DNA of 8,125 nucleotides from Pseudomonadota bacterium. GTDB lineage: Bacteria; Pseudomonadota; Alphaproteobacteria; Sphingomonadales; Sphingomonadaceae. A program made the translations under genes and the position numbers. Shown here piece after piece: positions 1-6,380 of the stretch. Location: positions 1 to 8,125 of the forward strand of contig JARXKR010000100.1 of assembly GCA_030271565.1 (NCBI GenBank). Reading direction: 5' to 3'. Numbering within the stretch: the first letter of the stretch is position 1; every line of letters starts with the position of its first letter. The notes under the pieces were generated by a model, which saw only the letters and a list, made by a program, of their open reading frames with translations, searched no databases and was not told where the DNA came from.

Positions 1-984
1 GTGCCCGATTGGCCGGTTGCCTATGGCGGGGCGGGGATGAGCCCCGCCGAAGCCAAGATCTGGCGTGAGGAAATGCACCGCATCGGCGCACGCCCTCCGC
101 TCTCCAGCTTCGGCATCTGGATGCTCGGCCCGGCACTGCTCAAGTTCGGCACCGAAGAGCAGAAGGTCCATTATCTCGGCCAGGTCGCGCGCGGCGAGAT
201 TCGCTGGTGCCAGGGTTACAGCGAACCCGGCTCTGGCTCGGACCTCGTGTCCTTGCAAACCTACGGCGAAGACAAGGGCGATCACTGGCTGGTCAACGGC
301 CAGAAAATCTGGACATCCTATGCCGACAAGGCCGACTGGATCTTTTGCCTGGTCCGCACCGACAAGGCCAACAAGTATCAAGGCATCTCGTTCCTGCTGT
401 TCGATATGGCCAGCCCTGGGGTCTCGACCAAGCCGATCCTGCTGATCAGCGGCAATTCGCCGTTCTGCGAGACCTTTTTCGACAATGTTTCGGTCCCCAA
501 GGAGCAACTTGTGGGCGAACTCAACCGCGGCTGGGATGTCGCCAAGTATCTGCTCGGGCATGAGCGTGAGATGATCTCGGGCGCGGGCGGGGGTGACCGG
601 ATGAACACGATCGGCGCAATCCTGTCGCGGAGCAACGGGGTGGAAGACCCGCTGCTCCGCGCCGAACTCGCAATGTTCGATGTCGATGCGCTGGCTTACG
701 GCGCGATGGGCGAGAAATTCCTCGACGAGGTCAAGGTCGGCAAGGGCCATCCGGCGGGTTCCAACATGATGAAATATGCCGGGACCGAGCTCAACAAGCG
801 CCGCCACGAACTGCTGATGGCAGCCGGCGGCAGCGCGTCGCTCGAGTGGGACAGTGCCGCATCGAACGGCGGCGGCCGCGCGCGCGGCTGGCTCCGCACC
901 AAAGCCAATTCGATCGAGGGCGGCACCAGCGAGGTGATGCTCAACGTGATCGCCAAACGCATCCTCGACCTGCCGGGAGCGTAA
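1..984 (+). CDS. acyl-CoA dehydrogenase family protein (5' end cut by window edge), catalytic-type subunit
   Basis: This is an FAD-dependent acyl-CoA dehydrogenase, which oxidises the alpha-beta bond of an acyl-CoA thioester and passes electrons to an electron-transfer flavoprotein in the cytoplasm. The 327 visible residues match the family from the end of the N-terminal helical domain onward. Visible parts are a DWPVAYGGAG segment (residues 3-12), the flavin/substrate signature YSEPGSGSD (73-81), the beta-domain stretch GQKIWTSYADKADW (100-113) and a C-terminal IEGGTSEVMLN (305-315). Glu306 lies where the family's catalytic base (YEGT motif of medium-chain enzymes) is expected. Family members usually have about 390-400 residues, so roughly 60-70 residues lie upstream. 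The GTG at position 1 is therefore probably an internal valine codon, not the start. The next gene is a second, non-identical acyl-CoA dehydrogenase on the same strand, so the two may form one enzyme. Family is certain; substrate is unknown. Confidence 0.93.
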   Translation: MPDWPVAYGGAGMSPAEAKIWREEMHRIGARPPLSSFGIWMLGPALLKFGTEEQKVHYLGQVARGEIRWCQGYSEPGSGSDLVSLQTYGEDKGDHWLVNGQKIWTSYADKADWIFCLVRTDKANKYQGISFLLFDMASPGVSTKPILLISGNSPFCETFFDNVSVPKEQLVGELNRGWDVAKYLLGHEREMISGAGGGDRMNTIGAILSRSNGVEDPLLRAELAMFDVDALAYGAMGEKFLDEVKVGKGHPAGSNMMKYAGTELNKRRHELLMAAGGSASLEWDSAASNGGGRARGWLRTKANSIEGGTSEVMLNVIAKRILDLPGA

Positions 985-992
985 CAATTTCT

Positions 993-1090
993 CCCCTCCC
1001 GCTTGCGGGAGGGGCCGGGGGTGGGCCAGTCGCAACGACACGCCCATTCCAAACAGACCCACCCCTAACCCCTCCCGCAAGCGGGAGGGG
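993..1090. repeat. paired inverted GC-rich palindromes between the two acyl-CoA dehydrogenase genes
   Basis: Two 22-base palindromes (993-1014 and 1069-1090, core CTCCCGCTTGCGGGAG or its complement) lie as arms of a larger inverted repeat. Arms 993-1025 and 1058-1090 match at 30 of 33 positions, with a 32-base spacer. Each palindrome can fold alone or pair with the other. The element fills most of the 121-base gap and stops just before the ribosome binding site of the next gene. No run of T follows the stems, so a plain intrinsic terminator is not supported. It looks like a REP-like or small non-autonomous intergenic repeat. Similar elements are, from memory, common in sphingomonad genomes. 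Confidence 0.85.
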
Positions 1091-1105
1091 AATTGGAGAG
1101 ACAGA

Positions 1106-2245
1106 ATGCCGCTTTATCACAACGACGATCAGGCGATGCTCGCTGACAGCGCGCGCGGTTTCATGGCCGACGAGGGCGCAATTGCAAAGCAGCTGCGCCA
1201 CTTCCGCGATATCAACTGCAAGGATGGGTTCGGCCACGCGCTGTGGGCGCAGTTCGCCGAAATGGGCTTCACCGGGATCTTGGTGCCCGAAGCCGATGGC
1301 GGGCTCGGCATGGGCCACGTCGAGGCCGGGATCGTGCTTGAGGAAATCGGCCGCAACCTGACCCCATCACCGTTCCTGACCAGTTCGGTCATGGCCGCGA
1401 CCGCGCTGGGTGCGGGCGGCGACGATTTGCGTGGACGTTATCTGCCGGGCCTGCTTGACGGATCGAGCGTCTATGCCGTCGCGATCGACGAGGGCCCCAA
1501 GCACCGCCCCGAACGCATTGCGACCAAGGCGGAGCGCGCCGGTAACGGCTTCAAACTCTCGGGCAGCAAGGCCTTCGTGGTCCAGGGCGGTTCGGCCGAC
1601 ATGCTGGTGGTCGCCGCACGCACCGACGGGAGCGACGAGGACGCCGATGGTATCACGCTGTTCGCGGTGCCCAAGGATGCCTCGGGGCTCAGCCTAGACA
1701 GCGTGCGGCTGGTCGACAGCGCGATGGCGGCGCACGTCAAGCTCGACAATGTTCAGCTCGATGCTGACGCGGTGATCGGCGAGGTCGATGGCGGGCGCGC
1801 GGTGCTGAACAAGGTGCTGAACGCCGGGCGCGTCGGCGCGGCGGCAGAAAGCGTCGGGGTCGGCCTGGGTGCCTTCGACATGACCACGACTTACCTCAAG
1901 CAGCGCAAGCAATTCGGCAAGCTGATCGGCGAATTCCAGTCGCTCCAGCACCGCGCCGCGCACCTTTACAGCGAGCTCGAAATTGCCCGCGCAGCGGTGA
2001 TCAAGGCGCAGCAGCTGCTCGATGGCGGATCGGACAAGGCCGAACTGATGGTATCGGTCGCCAAGGCCAAGGCCGGGCAAGCCGCGGGCCTCGCGGTCAG
2101 GGAAGGCGTCCAGATGCACGGCGGCATCGGCATGACCGACGAATACGACATCGGTCTTTACATGAAGCGCGACCGCGCGCTGGCCGAATTTATGGGCGAT
2201 CATTATTACCACGCGCAGCGAGTCGCGGTGCTGAGCGGATATTGA
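1106..2245 (+). CDS. acyl-CoA dehydrogenase family protein, probable non-catalytic partner subunit
   Basis: This 379-residue protein has the overall acyl-CoA dehydrogenase fold. It shows an N-terminal helical domain with PEADGGLGMG (61-70), a middle beta domain (SGSKAFVVQGG, 152-162), and the C-terminal helical domain with RKQFGKLIGEFQSLQH (267-282) and the flavin-contacting QMHGGIGMTDEYD (336-348). Two family marks are missing. The E-P-x-[AG]-G-S-D signature of the middle domain is replaced by VAIDEGPKHRP (125-135). Where the catalytic glutamate motif should be, the sequence reads AEFMGD (360-365), aligning Met363 with the glutamate, although Glu361 is two residues away. This pattern is known from the small subunits of heterotetrameric acyl-CoA dehydrogenases, such as those of steroid side-chain degradation. 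The ATG is preceded by GGAG (1095-1098) at seven bases. It probably works with the preceding gene product; this pairing is inferred. It could instead act alone using Glu361. Confidence 0.92.
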   Translation: MPLYHNDDQAMLADSARGFMADEGAIAKQLRHFRDINCKDGFGHALWAQFAEMGFTGILVPEADGGLGMGHVEAGIVLEEIGRNLTPSPFLTSSVMAATALGAGGDDLRGRYLPGLLDGSSVYAVAIDEGPKHRPERIATKAERAGNGFKLSGSKAFVVQGGSADMLVVAARTDGSDEDADGITLFAVPKDASGLSLDSVRLVDSAMAAHVKLDNVQLDADAVIGEVDGGRAVLNKVLNAGRVGAAAESVGVGLGAFDMTTTYLKQRKQFGKLIGEFQSLQHRAAHLYSELEIARAAVIKAQQLLDGGSDKAELMVSVAKAKAGQAAGLAVREGVQMHGGIGMTDEYDIGLYMKRDRALAEFMGDHYYHAQRVAVLSGY

Positions 2246-2261
2246 CGACTGGCAGCGCGCG

Positions 2262-2334
2262 GGCTTCGACAGGCTCAGCCTGAACGGTCCTTGGAATTAA
2301 ACCATACCCCGCTCAGCCTGAGCCTGTCGAAGGC
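2262..2334. repeat. inverted-repeat (REP-like) element with TTCGACAGGCTCAG core
   Basis: Arm 2262-2287 and the reverse complement of 2309-2334 match at 23 of 26 positions around a core TTCGACAGGCTCAG, with a 21-base AT-richer centre. Each arm also has its own small hairpin: AGGCT-C-AGCCT at 2271-2281 and CTCAG-C-CTGAG at 2312-2322. Short flanking stretches (CGCGCG before, CGCGCGG after) extend the symmetry. The element occupies the middle of the 121-base gap between the second acyl-CoA dehydrogenase gene and the SDR gene, leaving room only for the downstream ribosome binding site. From memory, this core is a widespread extragenic repeat in sphingomonads and some other proteobacteria. No transposase is in the window. 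Confidence 0.85.
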
Positions 2335-2366
2335 CACGCGCGGCGGGTTCCATCAGGAGTAATGCA

Positions 2367-3182
2367 ATGGATTTCACCAAACTGTTCAGCCTTGAAGGCA
2401 AGATCGCATTGATTACCGGCGGCAGCCGCGGGATCGGCAAGATGCTGCTCGAAGGCTATCTCGCCGCCGGGTGCGAGCGGGTTTACATCACCGCGCGCAA
2501 GAAGGCGCAGCTGGATGAGACCGTGGCCGAGTTCGAGGCGCTCTACCCCGGCAAGGTGATCGGGCTGGCCGGCGATCTCAGCCAGTCGGACGGCATCGCG
2601 CAACTGGTTGCTGACCTGTCCGCGCGCGAAACCCGGCTCGATGTGCTGGTCAACAATGCCGGTGCGGCCTGGGGCGGCGACTTTGAAACCTTCCCCGAAG
2701 TGGGCTGGGACAAGGTCATGGACCTCAACGTCAAGTCATTGTTTTTCCTCACCCAAAAGCTGTTTCCGCTGTTGAAAGCGGCAGGATCGTTCGATCGTCC
2801 GGCCAAGGTGATCAACATCGCCTCGATCGACGGACTGCGGCCCAATCCGTGGGAAACCTATTCGTATCAGGCCAGCAAGGCCGCGGTGATTCACTTGACC
2901 AAGCGGATGGCGGCGCGGCTGATCACGGACAACATCGTCTGCACCTGCATCGCGCCGGGAGCCTACCCCAGCGAGATGAACAAAGCCGCGGCCAAGAACC
3001 CCGAGGGCAGCGCCAAGGGCATTCCCTACAAGCGGATCGGCGTGGCCGAGGATATCGCGGGCGGCGCAATCTACCTCGCCAGCCGCGCGGGTGACTATGT
3101 CGTCGGCACCACGATCCCGATCGACGGCGGGATCGTCAACGCTTGGATCCCCGAGGTGTTCAACGATCCTTCGGGGCACTGA
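2367..3182 (+). CDS. short-chain dehydrogenase/reductase (SDR), RhlG-like
   Basis: This is a classical SDR of 271 residues that uses NAD(P)H to interconvert a carbonyl and an alcohol. The cofactor motif TGGSRGIG is at residues 17-24, with Arg21 and Arg44 hinting at NADP preference. The NNAG motif is at 96-99. The catalytic tetrad is complete: Asn121, Ser153, Tyr167 and Lys171 (YQASK). A PIDGG motif near the C-terminus is typical of 3-oxoacyl reductases. Overall it resembles the RhlG group of beta-ketoacyl reductases as I remember it, including the NPWETYSYQASKAA region. The ATG at 2367 has AGGAG (2355-2359) seven bases upstream. It follows two acyl-CoA dehydrogenase genes and leads straight into the SMP-30 gene, so it probably reduces or oxidises a hydroxyacyl or cyclic intermediate of the same route. 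The substrate is not determinable. Confidence 0.93.
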   Translation: MDFTKLFSLEGKIALITGGSRGIGKMLLEGYLAAGCERVYITARKKAQLDETVAEFEALYPGKVIGLAGDLSQSDGIAQLVADLSARETRLDVLVNNAGAAWGGDFETFPEVGWDKVMDLNVKSLFFLTQKLFPLLKAAGSFDRPAKVINIASIDGLRPNPWETYSYQASKAAVIHLTKRMAARLITDNIVCTCIAPGAYPSEMNKAAAKNPEGSAKGIPYKRIGVAEDIAGGAIYLASRAGDYVVGTTIPIDGGIVNAWIPEVFNDPSGH

Positions 3183-3183
3183 T

Positions 3184-4059
3184 ATGGCGGACCCGGTGAA
3201 AGTCCTGGCCGAGGGGATATTCTTCGGCGAAGGCCCGCGCTGGCATGACGACCGGCTGTGGCTGTCTGACTTTTACGCGCACCGCGTCTATTCACTCGGG
3301 CTGGACGGCGACCTCAAGACCGAACTCGAATTCGACGGACAATCCTCCGGCCTGGGGTGGATGCCCGACGGCTCGCTGCTGGTGGTGCGGATGGAACTGC
3401 GCGAAGTATGGCGGCGCTGGCCAGACGGACGGTTTGAACGCCACGCTGACCTGACCGCGCATTCGGCGCACCTGTGCAATGATATGGTGGTCGATGCACA
3501 GGGCCGCGCTTACGTCGGCAACTTCGGGTTCGACCTCGACGCCGCGATGCGCGATCGTGGTCCAGCAAGCGTTATCGCCGATCATCCGACGACTTTGCTG
3601 GCGCTGGTCCGGCCCGACGGCACCGTCAGTGATGCTGCGGCGGGCGAGCGCTTCAGCTTTCCCAACGGCATGGTCATCACGCCCGACGGTGGCACGCTAA
3701 TTGTTGCCGAAACTTTCGGCCAACGGTTGACGGCGCTCGATATCGGCGAAGACGGCACCCTGACAAACCGGCGTGAATGGGCGCCGGTTGCGCCGCGCCT
3801 GCCCGACGGGATCTGCCTCGATGCCTCGGGCGCAGTGTGGATCGCCAACCCCGCAGCGCCCGAATGCGCGCTGATTGCGCCCGGCGGCGAATTGCTTGAA
3901 GTGATTAATACAGGCACCCTCCACTGCTACGCCTGTATGCTCGGCGGACCCGATGGTCGCCACTTGTTCATGCTGGTCGCTCCGCAGGATGCTGCGGCCG
4001 CGCCCAAGGGTCGGGTACTGGTAACCGAAGTCGCAGTCGGCCGCGCCGGGCTGCCTTAA
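3184..4059 (+). CDS. SMP-30/gluconolactonase/LRE family protein (putative lactonase)
   Basis: This 291-residue protein has the repeated pattern of a six-bladed beta-propeller of the SMP-30/gluconolactonase family, whose members hydrolyse lactones with a single divalent metal. Candidate metal ligands are visible in order: Glu16 in FGEGPRW (14-20), Asn161 in FPNGM (159-163) and Asp208 in PDGICLD (207-213). Asn99 in CNDMVVD may contact substrate. The start chosen is the ATG at 3184, one base after the SDR stop (TGATATG); residues then read directly into the conserved first blade. The reading frame stays open upstream to 3091, but that part lies inside the SDR gene and is not needed. There is no signal peptide, so it is probably cytoplasmic. 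Translation is likely coupled to the SDR gene, so it probably opens a lactone in the same catabolic route. The gene ends by overlapping the convergent gmk gene by four bases. Confidence 0.92.
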   Translation: MADPVKVLAEGIFFGEGPRWHDDRLWLSDFYAHRVYSLGLDGDLKTELEFDGQSSGLGWMPDGSLLVVRMELREVWRRWPDGRFERHADLTAHSAHLCNDMVVDAQGRAYVGNFGFDLDAAMRDRGPASVIADHPTTLLALVRPDGTVSDAAAGERFSFPNGMVITPDGGTLIVAETFGQRLTALDIGEDGTLTNRREWAPVAPRLPDGICLDASGAVWIANPAAPECALIAPGGELLEVINTGTLHCYACMLGGPDGRHLFMLVAPQDAAAAPKGRVLVTEVAVGRAGLP

Positions 4060-4694
4060 CGCATCAGTTCGCGGACAAACCCGATCAGCCCGGTCTGGCG
4101 CGCGCGCTTCATTCGTTCGGCGGCCAATATCTGGCTGACTTTGGCGAAGCACGCATCAACATCGTCGTTGACCACCACATAATCATAGCCGTCCCAGTGG
4201 CTGATTTCGGCGCGGGCGCGTTCCATCCGGCTTTCGATCACTTCGCTGCTGTCTTGCGCCCGGGCGATCAGGCGGCGCTGCAATTCTTCCAGGCTGGGGG
4301 GCAGGATAAACACCCTGACCACGTCCTGCTGATCCTTCTGGAACAGCTGCTGGGTGCCTTGCCAGTCGATATCGAACAGGAAATCGCGGCCCGCTCTAAG
4401 CCCCGCGCGGATCTCTGCTTTGGGGGTGCCATAGCAATGATCGAACACCCGCGCCCATTCGTAGAGCTCATCGGCTTCGACCATGCGGTCGAACTCGGCC
4501 TGAGTGACGAAATGATAGTCCTGGCCGTCGACCTCGCCCGGGCGGATCGGGCGGGTGGTGGCAGATACCGACAGGCTGATCTCGGGATCGCCGGCGAGCA
4601 GCATGTGCGAAATCGTGGTCTTGCCCGCGCCCGAGGGCGAAGACAGGATGAACATCAGGCCGCGGCGATGCAGAAGAGTGTCGGGAGAAGCCAT
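4056..4694 (-). CDS. gmk: guanylate kinase
   Basis: Guanylate kinase phosphorylates GMP to GDP with ATP, an essential cytoplasmic step of purine nucleotide supply. The 212-residue product has the P-loop PSGAGKTT at residues 20-27 and the GMP-binding signature TTRPIRPGEVDGQDYHF at 46-62. These are followed by the lid region with YGTPKAEI, then DIDWQGTQQL and a C-terminal ERARAEISHWDGYDYVVVND segment (the arginine-containing adenine-binding part). Length fits the family. The frame could begin at a TTG (4724) directly after the preceding stop, but the ATG at 4694 gives the usual short N-terminus and is preferred. No clear Shine-Dalgarno precedes it. It is the last gene of a likely sspB - small basic protein - gmk transcript, 30 bases after the previous stop, and its own stop overlaps that of the convergent SMP-30 gene. 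Confidence 0.97.
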   Translation of the reverse strand: MASPDTLLHRRGLMFILSSPSGAGKTTISHMLLAGDPEISLSVSATTRPIRPGEVDGQDYHFVTQAEFDRMVEADELYEWARVFDHCYGTPKAEIRAGLRAGRDFLFDIDWQGTQQLFQKDQQDVVRVFILPPSLEELQRRLIARAQDSSEVIESRMERARAEISHWDGYDYVVVNDDVDACFAKVSQILAAERMKRARQTGLIGFVRELMR

Positions 4695-4724
4695 GGTGTC
4701 AAATGACGCGAACCGCGGCAGCAA

Positions 4725-5171
4725 TCAAGTGTCGGGTTCGTCCTGTGCCCCGCGTTTCGCCTGAGCCTCGATTGCGCGCTGACCTTTGGTGCGCTCGCTG
4801 CGCTTGTCCTGGCGGCGATCGTACAGCGTCTTGGCGAGCAATCCTCCGCCAACCATGATCGCCCCGGGAACCGAACGGGTCGCGATCCGCGCCACCGCGG
4901 TGCCGATCAGCGTCTGGAACATGCTGCGCCCGGCGACAATGTTTCGGGCCTTATCGGGCGAGAACTTGGCGCCGAGCACCGTCCGCTCGACGGCGTGGCG
5001 CAGCAGCTGGCCGCCGCCGCGCAGCGCGAGGTCGGCGATCAGCAGGTTGGTCATCGGATTGGGGCTCGGGCCGTCAGCGTTCTTGGCAGCCTGATCGGCC
5101 TTGACTATCGCCTTGTCGGCAGCCGCCTCGGCCGAGCGTTTGGCCGCCTTGAGCTTGGGCTTGAAGGCCAT
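4725..5171 (-). CDS. small conserved-looking basic protein of unknown function
   Basis: I do not recognise a named family for this 148-residue protein. The N-terminus (residues 1-32) is rich in Lys and Ala with a likely helical, charged character (AAKRSAEAAADKAIVKADQ). A central part, PNPMTNLLIADLALRGGGQLLRHAVERTVLG (38-67), is amphipathic. Residues 102-117 (PGAIMVGGGLLAKTLY, with a glycine run) form a short hydrophobic stretch that might be a membrane or membrane-associated helix. The C-terminal tail (118-148) is highly charged. The ATG at 5171 is chosen because AGGA lies six bases upstream (5178-5181 on the plus strand). The frame continues upstream to 5324, but only through the antisense of sspB. 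It sits 28 bases after sspB and 30 before gmk, so it is probably co-transcribed with both. A structural or membrane-linked role is only a guess. Confidence 0.8.
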   Translation of the reverse strand: MAFKPKLKAAKRSAEAAADKAIVKADQAAKNADGPSPNPMTNLLIADLALRGGGQLLRHAVERTVLGAKFSPDKARNIVAGRSMFQTLIGTAVARIATRSVPGAIMVGGGLLAKTLYDRRQDKRSERTKGQRAIEAQAKRGAQDEPDT

Positions 5172-5177
5172 GGCAGA

Positions 5178-5181
5178 TCCT
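5178..5181 (-). promoter_or_regulatory. Shine-Dalgarno AGGA of the small basic protein
   Basis: AGGA on the minus strand, six bases before the ATG at 5171. It decides the start of this gene, because the longer reading frame to 5324 would run over sspB. Confidence 0.6.
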
Positions 5182-5199
5182 GTTCCGCCGGAGTGCCGG

Positions 5200-5703
5200 C
5201 TATTTCTTGCGGCCGAAATCCACGGTGACCACGTTGTTCCCGTTCTCGTCAGCCGAAACGCTTGTCCCACCCTCGGGTTCCGGGGCGTCGTTCTCGGCAT
5301 GGTCGTGCGGAGCAGGTTCGTCACCGGTATCGACCGCCTGGAACTGCAGCCCGAAATCGACCGCCGGATCGACGAAAGCAGTGATCGCGGAGAACGGCAC
5401 CACCAGCTTGGACGGCATCTGGTTAAACGACAGCCCGACCGAAAAGCCGAGGTCGGTGACGTTCAAATCCCAGAATTTGTTCTGCAGCACGATGGTCATT
5501 TCATCGGGGAACCGCTCGCGCAGGTGGCCCGGAATGTCCACCCCGGGGGCGCCGGTCTTGAAGGTGATGTAGAAATGGTGCGCACCGGGGAGCTGGCTGC
5601 CGCCGCTCTGGATCTGGCCGAGCACCCGGCCGACCACCGCGCGCAGCGCCTCCTGCACGATCTCGTCGTAGGGAATCAGGCTGTCGGGGGCACTATCACT
5701 CAT
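5200..5703 (-). CDS. sspB: ClpXP adaptor protein SspB (alphaproteobacterial type)
   Basis: SspB binds ssrA-tagged proteins from stalled ribosomes and delivers them to the ClpXP protease in the cytoplasm. The 167-residue product starts with IPYDEIVQEALRAVVGRVL (10-28). It then shows the compact beta fold typical of the family: HHFYITFKTGAPGVDIPGHL (42-61), FPDEMTIVLQNKFWDL (65-80) and LGFSVGLSFNQMPSKLVVPF (85-104). A long acidic linker (about 126-155) follows, and the extreme C-terminus reads NVVTVDFGRKK (157-167). That tail fits the short peptide by which SspB docks on the ClpX zinc-binding domain. The ATG at 5703 matches the usual N-terminus of the family; in-frame ATG 5733 and the frame limit at 5763 are possible but lack support. 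No Shine-Dalgarno is evident. It is the first gene of the minus-strand group and diverges from hisB across 83 bases. Confidence 0.95.
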   Translation of the reverse strand: MSDSAPDSLIPYDEIVQEALRAVVGRVLGQIQSGGSQLPGAHHFYITFKTGAPGVDIPGHLRERFPDEMTIVLQNKFWDLNVTDLGFSVGLSFNQMPSKLVVPFSAITAFVDPAVDFGLQFQAVDTGDEPAPHDHAENDAPEPEGGTSVSADENGNNVVTVDFGRKK

Positions 5704-5786
5704 GCGCGGAGAAGTGGCGACGCGGGCAGTCATGGTCAAGGGCAAAGCGCTTGCGCGGCGCACTTTCGAGTTTATACGCGGCCCCC
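5704..5786. promoter_or_regulatory. divergent promoter region between sspB and hisB
   Basis: These 83 bases must hold the promoters of both the leftward sspB group and the rightward his operon, since both first genes begin at its edges. For hisB a -35-like TTGCGC (5751-5756) and a -10-like TATACG (5773-5778) are seen. On the other strand TATAAA (5771-5776) could serve as a -10 for sspB, but I see no good -35 for it. The two -10 candidates overlap, so the promoters might compete. Confidence 0.5.
5751..5778 (+). promoter_or_regulatory. candidate hisB promoter placing the transcript start at the ATG
   Basis: TTGCGC (5751-5756) and TATACG (5773-5778) are separated by 16 bases. Transcription would begin about six to nine bases after the -10, around 5784-5787, which coincides with the hisB ATG at 5787. 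There is no Shine-Dalgarno in front of the ATG, in keeping with a leaderless or nearly leaderless message. The -35 is a weak match, so this is tentative. Confidence 0.45.
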
Positions 5787-6380
5787 ATGCGTACGGCCAG
5801 CATATCGCGCGATACTCACGAAACCCGGATTGCGGTCGAGGTCAATCTCGACGGTACCGGCGTCTATGATGTCTCGACCGGGATCGGCTTTCTCGACCAC
5901 ATGATCGAGCAATTCAGCCGCCATTCGCTGATCGACGTCACTTGCCGGATCAAGGGCGACCTCCACGTCGACCAGCACCACACCACCGAAGACAGCGCGA
6001 TCGCGATCGGCCAAGCCATTGCCGAGGCGCTTGGCGACAAGGGCGGGATCGGGCGCTACGGTAGTGCCTATTCGCCGATGGACGAGGCGCTGTGCCGGGT
6101 TGCGCTCGATATTTCCGGTCGGCCATACCTGGTGTGGAAAGCCGCTTTCACGCAGGAAAAGCTCGGCGAATTCGACACCGAACTGGTCGAGCACTGGTTC
6201 CACTCGATCGCGCAGGCAACCGGCATCACGCTCCACATCGAGCTGCTCTACGGCCAGAACAACCACCACATCTGCGAAGGCATTTTCAAGGGCTTTGCCC
6301 GCGCGATGCGGCAGGCGGTCGAGCTCGATCCGCGCAAGCGAGGCGCTATTCCCAGCACGAAGGGCATTCTCGGTGGCTGA
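5787..6380 (+). CDS. hisB: imidazoleglycerol-phosphate dehydratase (monofunctional)
   Basis: HisB removes water from imidazoleglycerol phosphate to give imidazole acetol-phosphate, the step after HisH/HisF in histidine synthesis. The 197-residue protein has the two manganese-binding histidine motifs of the family: HHTTED at 64-69 and NNHHICEGIFK at 158-168. It also has the conserved GIGFLDHM (32-39), DEALCRVALDISGRPYL (99-115) and EHWFHSIA (135-142). The length matches the stand-alone dehydratase, without the phosphatase domain found in enterobacteria. The ATG at 5787 gives the usual N-terminus; an in-frame TTG at 5751 is less likely and coincides with the proposed -35. No Shine-Dalgarno precedes the ATG. 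It is the first gene of the rightward his operon, and its last eight bases overlap hisH. Confidence 0.97.
   Translation: MRTASISRDTHETRIAVEVNLDGTGVYDVSTGIGFLDHMIEQFSRHSLIDVTCRIKGDLHVDQHHTTEDSAIAIGQAIAEALGDKGGIGRYGSAYSPMDEALCRVALDISGRPYLVWKAAFTQEKLGEFDTELVEHWFHSIAQATGITLHIELLYGQNNHHICEGIFKGFARAMRQAVELDPRKRGAIPSTKGILGG
6359..6364 (+). promoter_or_regulatory. Shine-Dalgarno GAAGGG for hisH inside hisB
   Basis: GAAGGG lies eight bases before the GTG at 6373 and inside the hisB coding end. It supports GTG 6373 as the hisH start. Confidence 0.6.

Noticed and set aside
993..1090. Rho-independent terminator after the first dehydrogenase gene
   Set aside because: Stems are strong but no T run follows, and the next gene on the same strand has no evident own promoter in the gap.
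1694..2212. 172-residue minus-strand open frame opposite the second acyl-CoA dehydrogenase
   Set aside because: Shadow of a real gene; no ribosome binding site or domain features.
3091..3183. Extended start for the SMP-30 gene upstream of 3184
   Set aside because: The extra 31 residues lie within the end of the SDR gene in another frame and do not resemble the family; ATG 3184 immediately after the SDR stop is better.
4197..4706. 169-residue plus-strand open frame opposite gmk
   Set aside because: It is the complement of the gmk coding region, which has clear kinase motifs; no separate signal supports it.
5745..5756. Operator palindrome (AAGCGCTT and GCGC-TT-GCGC) over the hisB -35
   Set aside because: The symmetry is only eight to ten bases and of a kind expected by chance in GC-rich DNA.
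5101..5904. 267-residue plus-strand open frame opposite sspB
   Set aside because: It is antisense to well-supported sspB and runs into hisB in another frame; the translation has no recognisable domain and reflects high GC.
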